Translations under genes and position numbers: made by a program
Source: a virus
Strand: one strand, 5' to 3'
IMG/VR virus record: IMGVR_UViG_3300025012_000026
Coordinates: 1 to 64,000 of that record
Length of the DNA stretch: 64,000 bases
Part shown: positions 35,756-44,823 of the stretch, one piece after another
How the letters are laid out: every line of letters starts with the position of its first letter
Numbering within the stretch: position 1 is the first letter of the stretch
The notes under the pieces: generated by a model
The model's database searches: none
What the model saw: the letters and a program-made list of their open reading frames with translations, nothing else
What the model was told of the DNA's origin: nothing

Positions 35756-35790
35756 GTAGAGAATTATATATAATTAATTCTCTACTTTAC
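35756..35790. terminator. terminator-like hairpin
   Basis: GTAGAGAATT (35756-35765) and AATTCTCTAC (35776-35785) form a perfect 10-bp stem, followed by TTTAC. The short T tract suggests partial termination. Confidence 0.6.
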
Positions 35791-35804
35791 ATTATGGCAA
35801 GGTT

Positions 35805-37130
35805 GTGATTCCAATTAATGTAAGAAAAGGATGGATAGATAGTTCAAATTATTCTTCTAAAGAAGAAATGGTATCAGACGTAAAAGAAAACTTTGATATT
35901 CGTAGATATTATAGTGCTGAAGGTAAAAGTGTAATAATTAGTGATGTTACAACACAAGTAATAATTCAATCTCATTTAAACCCATTAAATGAAGGAAAAT
36001 ATGATAAGAAAATTCATATCCCAATTGAAACAGTTGTAAATACTGGATCAATTGTAGAATGGGAAGGTAATAAGTGGATTATTATAAGCAATATTGATAA
36101 TTTACAAGCATATAAAACTGCAAGTATGATTAAATCCAACAACACCCTCCAATTCTACGATCAAAATTCAATTTTATATAATATTCCTTGTATTGTTGGT
36201 GAAAAAGTATCACAAAAAACAGAAGAAAACAAATATATCACAACAGTTTCGAATGAAATATATTTAACTATTTCTCATACAGAAATAACCGAACAAATAA
36301 AAGTAAATGATGTATATAAAATCGGTTTACATTCTTACCAAATAGAAAGTTTACCAGACGATGTTTATATCGGTGGGCTTTTAGTTTTTAAACTTAAGTA
36401 TAGCGAAGTATCACAACAATTTCCAACTTACTCTATTCAAATTCTAAATGGCAACAATATCCAAGCAGATAAAAACAACACATTACAATTACAAATTCAA
36501 GTAAATGCAACAGTGAATAACATAACAACAATAGTTTCGCCTACTCCATTGCTCATATTTAACTCTTCTAATGATGGAATCTGTACAGTAGATTCAAATG
36601 GTTTATGTACTTTCCATTTAGAAAGTTCTCCTTCTTGGGATTTGGAAACCATTATTGATGAGGAAATGGTTCTAGATTTAGATAAAACATATGAATTGAC
36701 AGATGATGGTAAATTTTTGTTGAATGATTTGTTTGGTAGTGATGCTATACCGGGAGTTGTGATTAGTGTGAAGTTGGCTTTAGATGAAAGTGTAGTTGGA
36801 TATGTAAATATTGATGTTTATGATGTACCGATGGATAATTATACAGTCAAGGTTAATGGTGAGCAGTCTATTATAAAAAATTACACAGAAAATTACAGTT
36901 GTGTATTTAAAAATAATAGTATTGCTTATTCTGATGTATCAGTATTTTATTTAACTGGTGACGATGGTGTTTCTGTAACATCGCTTGCTCAAATTACAAG
37001 TCAAGATAGTGTTGCTAATACTTGTACAATTAAAGGATTGGGATTGGGATATGTGAAATTGTGGGTTAAGAATGTTGGGGAAACAGTTGTTAGTGATGGA
37101 TTTAGGATTCAGATTGAAAGTTTATTTTAA
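35805..37130 (+). CDS. structural protein with Ig-like domains (441 aa)
   Basis: Start is uncertain: GTG 35805 overlaps the SD-like AAGGTTGTGA, so an ATT a few codons later is possible. An N-terminal stopper/adaptor-like region (VRKGWIDSSNYSSKEEMVSDVKENF...) is followed by beta domains with IQADKNNTLQLQIQVNATVNN and VSVTSLAQITSQDS, resembling bacterial Ig-like (Big) modules. It lies in the head-tail connection region. A head-closure or neck protein with Ig decoration is likely. Confidence 0.68.
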   Translation: MIPINVRKGWIDSSNYSSKEEMVSDVKENFDIRRYYSAEGKSVIISDVTTQVIIQSHLNPLNEGKYDKKIHIPIETVVNTGSIVEWEGNKWIIISNIDNLQAYKTASMIKSNNTLQFYDQNSILYNIPCIVGEKVSQKTEENKYITTVSNEIYLTISHTEITEQIKVNDVYKIGLHSYQIESLPDDVYIGGLLVFKLKYSEVSQQFPTYSIQILNGNNIQADKNNTLQLQIQVNATVNNITTIVSPTPLLIFNSSNDGICTVDSNGLCTFHLESSPSWDLETIIDEEMVLDLDKTYELTDDGKFLLNDLFGSDAIPGVVISVKLALDESVVGYVNIDVYDVPMDNYTVKVNGEQSIIKNYTENYSCVFKNNSIAYSDVSVFYLTGDDGVSVTSLAQITSQDSVANTCTIKGLGLGYVKLWVKNVGETVVSDGFRIQIESLF

Positions 37131-37144
37131 GGTGGTGATAAAGA

Positions 37145-37666
37145 ATGTCAATCAATAATGAATTAATTAAATTAGATGGTATTCAAAAATTATTATCTAA
37201 TATTGGAAATAAAATAATTGAAAATAAAACTCTTATGAGATGTTTGCAGTATGATTCGGCAGATGCTTTATCATTACCCGAAGTAACAATGTCTCAGATT
37301 AAAAATCTAGTTGGTAAAGGGACTGACCCAAATAATGAACAAAAAATTTTCAAAATGCCGTTCTATGATAATGTTGTATCTGATCCTCGTACAGAGATTA
37401 GATTTTTTATTCCTATATTTGAACCAAATAATATATATCTAACAAGTGTAGATATATGTTTTCAGATTGTAATTCATAATGCTAAATGGGATTTAGATGA
37501 AAATTATATTAAACCATTAGTTATGGTTAATGAAATACTAAAAGATTTTAATGGGCAAGACTTAGGTGGTATAGGTGTTTTACAATTGACGTCATCAATT
37601 AAGGTTGCTAATTGGAATTCGAGTTTTTCTGGATATTTCTTTTATTTGAGTACGAGGTCTGTGTAA
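37145..37666 (+). CDS. probable tail/neck completion protein (173 aa)
   Basis: ATG 37145 follows AAGGTGGTGATAAAGA. The sequence (LIKLDGIQKLLSNIGNKIIENKTLMRCLQYDSADALS..., then IRFFIPIFEPNNIYLTSVDICFQIVIHNAKWDLDE) looks like the small beta-proteins that close the head-tail joint. No definite family. It is 3 bases upstream of the next gene, so co-translated. Confidence 0.6.
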   Translation: MSINNELIKLDGIQKLLSNIGNKIIENKTLMRCLQYDSADALSLPEVTMSQIKNLVGKGTDPNNEQKIFKMPFYDNVVSDPRTEIRFFIPIFEPNNIYLTSVDICFQIVIHNAKWDLDENYIKPLVMVNEILKDFNGQDLGGIGVLQLTSSIKVANWNSSFSGYFFYLSTRSV

Positions 37667-37669
37667 AAT

Positions 37670-38608
37670 ATGGATATATCACAATATGATCAATATTTTA
37701 TATATGATGAGCCTGTACAATATATATCTCAAAAATCTTCAAAGCGAAGATTAGAGATTGAAGCAGAAATTAATAATATTGAATTAGACGAAATAAGTGA
37801 TGAAGCAAAGATAAAAATATCTAAACTTAAGGATGAATATGAAAATTTAACATTATTAATATATCCAATTAGAATGTCAAAATATCTTAATTTTCATATG
37901 TTAGCAAATTGCTTATTAATAGAAAAGAATAAAATACCAGACCCAAAAGTAATTAGTATGAGTTACTTGGATTTTCTGTTTTATTTAATTGAAAATGATC
38001 AAAATGGTAATATTTATGCTCAGATGCTAACTGGAATTTTTAGTCTATGTTTAGGTATCGAAAGTAATAATATTCGATATATAAAGGACGAACAAGGAAA
38101 AATAAATCTTAATCTAAATATTAAATATATATGTAGAAAAAATGAAGAAGAAGTAACCAGATATAGGGAAGAGATACTTGATAAAACAGATTTTGACAAT
38201 ATAAAAAATATAATTATTTATCAAAATATACCTGACTATGATGACACTTATATTGATCCTAAAATGGAAAAAGCATTAAAAGAAGCTCAAGAATTTATAA
38301 ATAAAAACAAAAAGAAAATGGCTTCTTTGGAAGATCAACTTATTTGTGTTTTAATAAGCACTTCTTTAAGTATGGAAGATATTTATAATTTAACAATTAG
38401 AAAATTTTCTAAGATACTTCAAAGAGTTGATTATAAATTACATTATGAAATTTATAAAACTGCTTCTATGAGTGGTTTTGTAAAATTTGAACAAGAAGTT
38501 GATCATTGGATGAGTGATTTATCTGTTGATGATAAATACGCTGATGTAAAGGTTGATTTTGAAGAGTTCAAAAATAAAGTTAATGGTAAAGGTAATGTCA
38601 AAAAGTAA
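37670..38608 (+). CDS. hypothetical structural-operon protein (312 aa)
   Basis: ATG 37670 lies 3 bases after the previous stop. Mostly helical and charged, with a long LKLDEY/EEVTRYREEILDK type middle and KALKEAQEFINKNKKKMASLEDQL before a helical C-terminal domain. It immediately precedes the major tail protein. Assembly factor is a guess. Confidence 0.6.
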   Translation: MDISQYDQYFIYDEPVQYISQKSSKRRLEIEAEINNIELDEISDEAKIKISKLKDEYENLTLLIYPIRMSKYLNFHMLANCLLIEKNKIPDPKVISMSYLDFLFYLIENDQNGNIYAQMLTGIFSLCLGIESNNIRYIKDEQGKINLNLNIKYICRKNEEEVTRYREEILDKTDFDNIKNIIIYQNIPDYDDTYIDPKMEKALKEAQEFINKNKKKMASLEDQLICVLISTSLSMEDIYNLTIRKFSKILQRVDYKLHYEIYKTASMSGFVKFEQEVDHWMSDLSVDDKYADVKVDFEEFKNKVNGKGNVKK

Positions 38609-38635
38609 TTTGTATTATAAAGGAGGAGATATAAC

Positions 38636-39694
38636 ATGGCAAAGAAATTTCTCGTTGGAGTTGGTTCTGTAACGGCTTTCAATATTTCAACAGGAGACAT
38701 TTTATTCCGCAGTCGTACAATTTTGGACGACTCAATTGATATTACAACCGCAAGTGAAGAAATCTCGGCGGGGCAAGGTAATGCACTTCAGTACATTTAT
38801 TATCATAGCGGAAGGTTTAGTGCAAAACTTACAGAAACACAATTTTCTCTCAATATGATTGGGCAAAACGTTGGTTCTTCAATTCTTACTGGTAAAAATG
38901 TTTGGACAGAAGAAAACGTTACTTTAGGAGTAGGTGGGACAGGAACAGTAGTAGGAACACCTATTTTAACACCAGATGTTAGTGGGGCAGATGTTTTTGG
39001 TTATGTCACAAATGCAGCAGGAGTTACAACTAAAATTACATTTAGTACCAAAGATTTTACTTTAGTTGGTGGAGCAGAAAATGATATCGTATGTGTTCAA
39101 TATTTTACTTTAGATTCTGCTGCCAGATATGTTACGGTTAATTCAAACTTCTTACCTTCAGTTGTTAGATTAGTAATTGATACACAATTAGCAAGTTCTG
39201 ATGAATCTAGTGCTGCGGGATCTAGTATTATTGGTAAAGTCCAGGTCGAGGTTCCAAGATTCCAGATCGCAGGAAGTCAATCAATTTCAATGACTGCATC
39301 CGGCGTGGCGCAAACACCATTAGAGGGAATGGCTTTAAGTTTTGCAGGAACTGGTGGTTGTAATGGTTCTGGATATTATGCAACTATCGCGGAGGTAATT
39401 GATGCTAATAATTGGTATGATAATGTAGGATTTTTGGCTATAGCAGATGATACTGTTGCTTTAACTCATCCATCAACTTCAACTTTGACAGTATGGGCAG
39501 TTCCTACAAATGGAGATGCGGCATTTAAAGCTCCAGCAGCAGATTTAAGTTTTACTAGTGGAACAGTTGGAACTTGTACCGTAGGTTTGCATACAGGTAT
39601 TATAACCACAGTCGCTGGTGGAACATCTGTCATTACTTGTGTAATTACAAGTAAGAATACTGTTGGTACAACTGCCACTGTAACTGTAAGTTAA
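38636..39694 (+). CDS. major tail protein (352 aa)
   Basis: ATG 38636 follows AAAGGAGGAGATATAAC, the strongest SD of the region. The first 220 residues are a tail-tube-like beta protein (FNISTGDILFRSRTILDDS, ISAGQGNALQYIYYHSGRFSAKLTETQFSLNMI). The C-terminal 120 residues are Ala/Thr/Val-rich and end in VTCTVGLHTGI..GTTATVTVS, an Ig-like decoration. Gene order and composition support the tail tube subunit. Confidence 0.78.
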   Translation: MAKKFLVGVGSVTAFNISTGDILFRSRTILDDSIDITTASEEISAGQGNALQYIYYHSGRFSAKLTETQFSLNMIGQNVGSSILTGKNVWTEENVTLGVGGTGTVVGTPILTPDVSGADVFGYVTNAAGVTTKITFSTKDFTLVGGAENDIVCVQYFTLDSAARYVTVNSNFLPSVVRLVIDTQLASSDESSAAGSSIIGKVQVEVPRFQIAGSQSISMTASGVAQTPLEGMALSFAGTGGCNGSGYYATIAEVIDANNWYDNVGFLAIADDTVALTHPSTSTLTVWAVPTNGDAAFKAPAADLSFTSGTVGTCTVGLHTGIITTVAGGTSVITCVITSKNTVGTTATVTVS

Positions 39695-39716
39695 TTTTTA
39701 ACTAAGGATTTATTTT

Positions 39717-39905
39717 ATGAGTATGAAATTATGTCAAAAAGGAATTCTTTTTCAAAATAGTTTAGAAGCATCTTTTAAATGTTCTATGGATAATTTACCA
39801 TGCTGTTTTGTAAGATTTTGCGTACAAGATAGATGCTTTAAAATGCTCAGTAGTTATATAAGATGTAAAAACAATCAAGAGGTGATTTCATGCCAAAAAG
39901 AGTAA
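39717..39905 (+). CDS. Cys-rich small protein, 62 aa
   Basis: ATG 39717 follows CTAAGGATTTATTTT. Nine cysteines in 62 residues (CCFVRFCVQDRCF core) suggest metal binding or disulphides. It overlaps the next gene by 16 bases. Family unknown, but short Cys-rich proteins often sit after tail tube genes in clostridial phages (compare 43399). Confidence 0.55.
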   Translation: MSMKLCQKGILFQNSLEASFKCSMDNLPCCFVRFCVQDRCFKMLSSYIRCKNNQEVISCQKE

Positions 39906-40183
39906 AAAATGAAGATAAAATTGAAGATACTGACAAAAATGATATAGAAATCATTAATATTGAGAAAGTAAAAGATGAAAAAGTTGTTCTTAAATTAAGA
40001 GAAGAAATTTGTAAAGTAGTATGGGTAAAATATAATTTTTTTGGGGTTGACTTTAAGGGATATGGAATTACTTTCAGTCTCGATGATGGATATTTAGTAG
40101 ATAATATTAAAGATAATATTAAAATCAAATATGAATCTGAAATTGGGAAAGAGGATTTTAAAGCATATCCTATGTTTAAATAA
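39890..40183 (+). CDS. hypothetical charged protein, 97 aa
   Basis: ATG 39890 follows AAGAGGTGATTTC. The N-terminus is Lys/Asp/Glu-rich and the C-terminus has VWVKYNFFGVDFKGYGITFSLDDGY, a beta-like region. It is the last gene before a very strong bidirectional terminator. Function unknown; a tail assembly role is possible from place. Confidence 0.6.
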   Translation: MPKRVKNEDKIEDTDKNDIEIINIEKVKDEKVVLKLREEICKVVWVKYNFFGVDFKGYGITFSLDDGYLVDNIKDNIKIKYESEIGKEDFKAYPMFK

Positions 40184-40239
40184 AAATAAGGAGAAGTAGC
40201 AGAAGAAATAAAACGCTTCTCTCTTCTCCTTATTTTTTT
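40182..40239. terminator. strong bidirectional terminator
   Basis: AAAAATAAGGAGAAG (40182-40196) pairs perfectly over 15 bp with 40223-40237, and a run of seven T ends the right arm. It closes the head and tail-tube operon. Confidence 0.9.
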
Positions 40240-40397
40240 ACTATTTCCACCAAATTATATATCTCCAATAAATCACTGATTTTATACTAAATATCAATAT
40301 TTATGTCTTATAAAGTCATTGATATAAAAGGGTTTTATAAACCATAAAAACAATTATCAACTAAAACAAACAATAAAGAAAGGAAGTGCTCCATACA

Positions 40398-41282
40398 ATG
40401 GCAAATGAATCAGGCAACATGGAACAAATACTTGGAACCTCAAACCTCAACAATGAAACACGCTTCATAAAAACAGATGATAATGGAATTCTCCAAACTT
40501 CTACAATGTCCAATGGAGACACTCCTATGATTCTAGTAGACACAACTAGAGCTCCATCAATAGGAACAATTCTCCTTGCAAATGCAACATATACATCACC
40601 TGTTGTTGATAGACCAGAACAAGATATACCTGATGGGTATATGCGGATTTGGATACTAACAGATCAAAGTGGAAATCTTTATTTAGAAGAATCTCACAAT
40701 GAAACAAGCTGGACAACTACATCATCTGCGGTTGTTTCGGCAGGAGTCTCAAATATATTAGCATGGACAAAATTAAGTAGAAGATATTATAGATGCAGAT
40801 ATGTAAATGGTGCTACACCACAAACAAGTTTTATTATGATTCATTATACAAAAGGTGTTAATATTGATCCAGTCATGATAGCAGATGGTGATATTGCTAC
40901 ATTAGGGGTAAAAGCTGATACTGCTAATATTGATCCAACAGCAAGTTCTTCAGTTAATGCTAATCTAAAAGGAATAATGAAATACATTGTAGGAAATCTA
41001 ATCAATAATCAAACAAATAAAGCAGTAACAGCAAGCACTAATATATTAGCATCAAATTATGTCGCATTAAATTATCAACAATCTACATTAATGGTTTCTA
41101 CAAGTGCTACAGGAATTTTATCTCTAGCTGTAGACGGTGTTCTTAGTAGTTTAAATAGTGGAGTTGCGCTTGATATAAATAAATGGTATGCATTTGATGT
41201 TCTTTTATTGACTGGTTCAACTTATAATCTTCAATTATCTGTTGATGCAACTATGCAAGTAAAATGGGTTGGAGGTGCATAA
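40398..41282 (+). CDS. tail fibre/receptor-binding-type protein (294 aa)
   Basis: ATG 40398 is chosen over GTG 40386, which lies in the SD GAAAGGAAGTG. The product is Ser/Thr/Ala/Asn-rich with beta-strand repeats, e.g. DTTRAPSIGTILLANATYTS, PEQDIPDGYMRIWILTDQSG and SSSVNANLKGIMKYIVGNLI. It directly precedes a tail-collar protein, supporting a host-contact or fibre role. No catalytic motif. Confidence 0.6.
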   Translation: MANESGNMEQILGTSNLNNETRFIKTDDNGILQTSTMSNGDTPMILVDTTRAPSIGTILLANATYTSPVVDRPEQDIPDGYMRIWILTDQSGNLYLEESHNETSWTTTSSAVVSAGVSNILAWTKLSRRYYRCRYVNGATPQTSFIMIHYTKGVNIDPVMIADGDIATLGVKADTANIDPTASSSVNANLKGIMKYIVGNLINNQTNKAVTASTNILASNYVALNYQQSTLMVSTSATGILSLAVDGVLSSLNSGVALDINKWYAFDVLLLTGSTYNLQLSVDATMQVKWVGGA

Positions 41283-41284
41283 AA

Positions 41285-41773
41285 ATGAAAATTTGCCCAC
41301 CACAAGGTTTATCTAATATTAGTGGAATTACTGGAACAATTCAAATGTATGCAGGAACAACAGCACCTTCAGGATATCTGATTTGTGATGGTTCAGCAGT
41401 ATCTAGAACGACTTATTCAGCATTATTTAGTGTGATAGGAATAAGTTATGGAGCAGGTAATGGAAGTAGTACATTTAATGTTCCAAATTTCAAAGGTAGG
41501 GTGCCTGTCGGATTAGACTCATCTCAAACTGAATTTGATGCGTTAAATAAAATTGGCGGAAGCAAAAATCATGTTTTAACTATCGAGGAAATGCCAGCGC
41601 ACAAACACACATTTAATGATAATTATGGGGTTCAAAATGTTGAAGTTACATTTTATAATGGAACAGCAACTGATGAAATTGAAAGATGGGAGGATACATC
41701 TACTGTTGGAGGAGGTCTCGCGCATAATAATTTACAACCCTACTGTACAATTTCTTTTGTGATTAAAATTTAA
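41285..41773 (+). CDS. phage tail collar-domain protein (162 aa)
   Basis: ATG 41285 follows TTGGAGGTGCATAAAA. The family signature is clear: GTIQMYAGTTAPSGYLICDG, YSALFSVIGISYGAGNGSSTF, NVPNFKGRVPVGLD and EMPAHKHTF...NNLQPYCTISFVIKI. These proteins form the distal part of tail or collar fibres. Its stop is followed by a terminator-like hairpin. Confidence 0.92.
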   Translation: MKICPPQGLSNISGITGTIQMYAGTTAPSGYLICDGSAVSRTTYSALFSVIGISYGAGNGSSTFNVPNFKGRVPVGLDSSQTEFDALNKIGGSKNHVLTIEEMPAHKHTFNDNYGVQNVEVTFYNGTATDEIERWEDTSTVGGGLAHNNLQPYCTISFVIKI

Positions 41774-41830
41774 TATAAAAATAAATATTTGGTTGTTTAA
41801 ATAATTTGCAAGTTATTTAAATGTAAAACG

Positions 41831-41870
41831 AAGAGGCGTACTGCTATACGACTCTTTATCCTATTTTCAA
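41831..41870 (+). terminator. terminator-like hairpin
   Basis: AAGAG/CTCTT (41831-41835/41852-41856) continues as CGTA/TACG (41837-41850) with one mismatch, followed by TATCCTATTTT. Confidence 0.6.
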
Positions 41871-41895
41871 AGCTTTTTGGCAGAAAAGAGGTAAA

Positions 41896-43329
41896 ATGAT
41901 GAAAAAATGTTTTTTAGATGAGTTGCCCAGATGGGGAAAAGCAGAAAAAGTAACAGATGGTAAACAAGGGACTATTAATTGGAAAGAATCAATAGGATAT
42001 ATTGTTAAATTCATTTATGATAATATTGAAGGGGAAATTGAAATTGTTGATTATAACAAAAGTTATCTAGATATAAAATACAAAGATGAGGATATATATA
42101 ATATATATTCAGGCACTTTTACAAAATGTCAATTAGGTATTTTACTAAATAAAAAAACTAAAAAGTTTAGAGTAGAAATAGGTACTATATTTAAAGACAA
42201 CAAAAGAGATATAATTATTACAAATAAAGAATATAAAGATAATCCTTATAATAAAGGAAATAAATTGAAATGGTATAATTATAAGTGTAATAAGTGTGGA
42301 TGGGATGAAGGATGGATAGAAGAAAGTGTCTTAATAAGAGGACAAGGTTGTTCATGTTGTACTGGTCAAATAGTAGTAGAAGGTATAAATGACATTCCAA
42401 CAGTTGCTCCTTGGATGGTAAAATACTTTCAAGGAGGGTACGATGAAGCAAAATTGTATACAAAAGGTTCTAATCACAAAATATATCCAATTTGTCCAGA
42501 TTGTAATAAAGTAAAAAATAAATCTATGGAAGTATGTTCAATATATGCCAATCGCTCTATTGGGTGTAATTGCGGAGATGGAATTAGTTATCCTAATAAA
42601 ATTGTATTTCATCTATTGAGTCAATTAAATTCTGAATTTGTTTCTGAAGCTTCTTTTAATTGGACTACAAAAAGATATGATTTTTATTTATCCTTATTTA
42701 AAAGTATTGTAGAGGTACATGGTTTACAACATTATAAAGAAAAACAAAGATCAAAAACAAGTAGAAATCTCAAAGAAGAACAAAAAAATGATAAATGCAA
42801 AGAAGAATTAGCAAAAGAAAATGGAATTAATAATTACATAATAATTGATGCTAGATATTCTGAGTTAGAATTTATAAAAAGTAGTATATTAAATAGTAAA
42901 CTAAATGAATTGTATGATTTGTCAAAAATTCAATGGATTAAATGTGAAGAATTCGCATTGTCGAATTTAACTAAAAAAGCATGTGAATTAAAATGTAATA
43001 ATTTTAGCACAACTAAAATTGCTGAGATAATGAAATTAGGGGTAAGTACAGTTATAGCATATTTAAAAAGAGGAACGAAAATAGGATGGTGTAATTATAA
43101 TCCCAAAGAAGAAATGATTAAGGCAGTTACTAATAATGGCAAAATGAATGGTAAACCAGTAGAAATATTTAAAAATAATATTTCTTTAGGAATATTTGAG
43201 AATTGTCATGAGTTAGACCGACAAAGCGAAAATGTTTTTGGAATTAAATTAAATTATAGTTCTATATCATCTGTCTGTCGTGGTGAAACAAATCATTATA
43301 AAGGATTCATTTTTAAGTATGTTATTTAA
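41896..43329 (+). CDS. homing endonuclease with zinc fingers and IENR1-type HTH (477 aa)
   Basis: Residues 120-230 contain paired Cys knuckles (CNKCGWDEGW, CSCCTG, CPDCNK, CNCGDG). A PD-(D/E)XK/Vsr-like core follows: SYPNKIVFHLLSQL, FNWTTKRYDFYLSLFKSIVEVHG with D and E-x-H, and a late helix. The C-terminus has FSTTKIAEIMKLGVSTVIAYLKRG and a NUMOD1-type ending (GIFENCHELDRQ...SSVCRGETNHYKGFIFKYV). This is a free-standing mobile nuclease. SD AAAAGAGGTAAA. Confidence 0.82.
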   Translation: MMKKCFLDELPRWGKAEKVTDGKQGTINWKESIGYIVKFIYDNIEGEIEIVDYNKSYLDIKYKDEDIYNIYSGTFTKCQLGILLNKKTKKFRVEIGTIFKDNKRDIIITNKEYKDNPYNKGNKLKWYNYKCNKCGWDEGWIEESVLIRGQGCSCCTGQIVVEGINDIPTVAPWMVKYFQGGYDEAKLYTKGSNHKIYPICPDCNKVKNKSMEVCSIYANRSIGCNCGDGISYPNKIVFHLLSQLNSEFVSEASFNWTTKRYDFYLSLFKSIVEVHGLQHYKEKQRSKTSRNLKEEQKNDKCKEELAKENGINNYIIIDARYSELEFIKSSILNSKLNELYDLSKIQWIKCEEFALSNLTKKACELKCNNFSTTKIAEIMKLGVSTVIAYLKRGTKIGWCNYNPKEEMIKAVTNNGKMNGKPVEIFKNNISLGIFENCHELDRQSENVFGIKLNYSSISSVCRGETNHYKGFIFKYVI

Positions 43330-43398
43330 CGATTTATTTCGTGTGTAACTATGTGATTAAATATTAATATAAAATAAATAAAAAGTAGGTGGTGTTTG

Positions 43399-43590
43399 GT
43401 GGCAAGTAAGAAAAACAAAAATAACCCAGATAATAAAGCAAATGGGAATGTAAAACAAAATAAATTAATATCGAGCGAATATTGTGAGAAGAACTGTTTA
43501 AATGTTGGTGAGTGTCAGAAATATAAAGATTATTTGGCTAGGATGGTAGTGCTACATAAAGTAGGAAAGGGATTGCTTTGCGATAAGTAA
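43399..43590 (+). CDS. Cys-rich small protein, 63 aa
   Basis: GTG 43399 lies 6 bases after AGGTGG. A Lys/Asn-rich tail is followed by EYCEKNCLNVGECQKYKDYLARM...LLCDK with four cysteines, suitable for zinc. Small proteins of this type are common near clostridial phage tail genes. Function unknown. Confidence 0.6.
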   Translation: MASKKNKNNPDNKANGNVKQNKLISSEYCEKNCLNVGECQKYKDYLARMVVLHKVGKGLLCDK

Positions 43591-43660
43591 ATATTTGCAG
43601 TAGATAAAGAGCATTTAGAAATAAGTGCTCTTATTTGTGTTGCAAAGTTGTGATGCAAAT
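43590..43660 (+). terminator. two-tier terminator hairpin
   Basis: AAGAGCATTT (from 43608) pairs with AAGTGCTCTT (to 43634) with an AGAAAT loop, followed by ATTTGTG. An outer helix ATATTTGCA/TGCAAATAT encloses it. Confidence 0.65.
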
Positions 43661-43681
43661 ATATTGAAAGGAGGAACTAAA

Positions 43682-43909
43682 ATGAATGAGTTTATAAATG
43701 AAGAAAAAGTAGAAACAAAAACAATTCCAACAAAAGAAAAAGTAACATATTTGTACAATATCCTGCAAATCAACTATTATCTCAGTCATGGAATTTGCCC
43801 AAAACAAATTGGAATTAATTCAACTACAAAACGAGTATGGGCAGAATTTTCTTGGGAAGGCACTACGGAAATATTCGGAAAATGGTGTCAAAGAAAAGTC
43901 ATTAAATAA
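43682..43909 (+). CDS. small protein, 75 aa, paralogue of 12550
   Basis: ATG 43682 follows GAAAGGAGGAACTAAA. The second half (YNILQINYYLSHGICPKQIG...TTEIFGKWCQRK) aligns by eye with the 59-residue product at 12550-12729. This is a duplicated phage family. The function is unknown; location upstream of an antirepressor may hint at a regulatory unit. Confidence 0.65.
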   Translation: MNEFINEEKVETKTIPTKEKVTYLYNILQINYYLSHGICPKQIGINSTTKRVWAEFSWEGTTEIFGKWCQRKVIK

Positions 43910-43948
43910 TACATTAAACAAATAAATTGAAGAAAGAAGGAATTTATA

Positions 43949-44722
43949 ATGGAGAATAAAAATAATAATGAATTAACTGTAATTAATGAGCAAGAGGTAT
44001 TGGGTAAAACTTTTAGAATTTATGGAGATTTTGAAAATCCATTGTTTTTAGCAAAAGATATAGCAAATTGGATTGAACATAGCGATACTTCTATGATGGT
44101 AAAAAATATTGATGACGATGAAAAGGTCACAAGTATTGTTTGTACCCTTGGTGGAAACCAATCTGCATTATTTCTTACAGAAGATGGCATGTATGAAGTT
44201 CTTATGCAAAGCAGAAAACCAATTGCAAAACAATTTAAAAAGCAAGTTAAGATAATTTTGAAATCTATTCGTAAACATGGTACATATATGACAGAGGAAG
44301 TAATAGAGAAGACGCTTACTGATCCAGATTTTATTATACAATTGGCTACGCAATTAAAAGAAGAAAGATTAAAAAGAATTTTGGCAGAAAATAAAATAGA
44401 AGAACAGAAACCATTGGTAGGATTCGCTGAAACTTGCTTAAAATCTAAAGATAATATTCTTGTACGTCAAGTTTCTAAAATAGCACAAGATGAAGGAATT
44501 GATATTGGAGAGAAGAAATTATATAAAAAACTAAGAGAATGGGGATTAATTCTAACATCTTCTACTGAACCATCCCAAAGAGGAATGAATTCATTATATT
44601 TTGTAGTAGAAGAGAAAAGTGTTGATACTCCTTATGGTGTAAAATTAAGCAGAATTACAAAAGTAAGTCCAAAGGGCCAAGTGTTTATAATTGAGAAATT
44701 GAAGAAAGAACTTTTACAGTAA
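43949..44722 (+). CDS. BRO-N/KilAC-type antirepressor (257 aa)
   Basis: The N-terminal BRO domain shows GKTFRIYGDFENPLFLAKDIANWIEHSDTSMMVKNIDDDEK and LFLTEDGMYEVLMQSRKPIAKQFKKQV. A helical linker follows, then a KilAC-like domain (DEGIDIGEKKLYKKLREWGLI, then RGMNSLYFVVEEKSV, TKVSPKGQVFIIEKLKK). Such proteins relieve repression or bind DNA. ATG 43949 follows GAAAGAAGGAATTTATA. Confidence 0.92.
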   Translation: MENKNNNELTVINEQEVLGKTFRIYGDFENPLFLAKDIANWIEHSDTSMMVKNIDDDEKVTSIVCTLGGNQSALFLTEDGMYEVLMQSRKPIAKQFKKQVKIILKSIRKHGTYMTEEVIEKTLTDPDFIIQLATQLKEERLKRILAENKIEEQKPLVGFAETCLKSKDNILVRQVSKIAQDEGIDIGEKKLYKKLREWGLILTSSTEPSQRGMNSLYFVVEEKSVDTPYGVKLSRITKVSPKGQVFIIEKLKKELLQ

Positions 44723-44759
44723 ATAAGATTAATAAATAAAATATATTAATTTAATAAAT

Positions 44760-44793
44760 AACAAAGGCATTGCTTTAGTGTGATGTCTTTGTT
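44760..44793 (+). terminator. intrinsic terminator
   Basis: AACAAAGGCAT (44760-44770) pairs with ATGTCTTTGTT (44783-44793), 11 bp with one G-U, followed by TGATATT. Moderate U tract. Confidence 0.6.
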
Positions 44794-44823
44794 TGATATT
44801 GGAATATTAGGAGATGAATTAAA

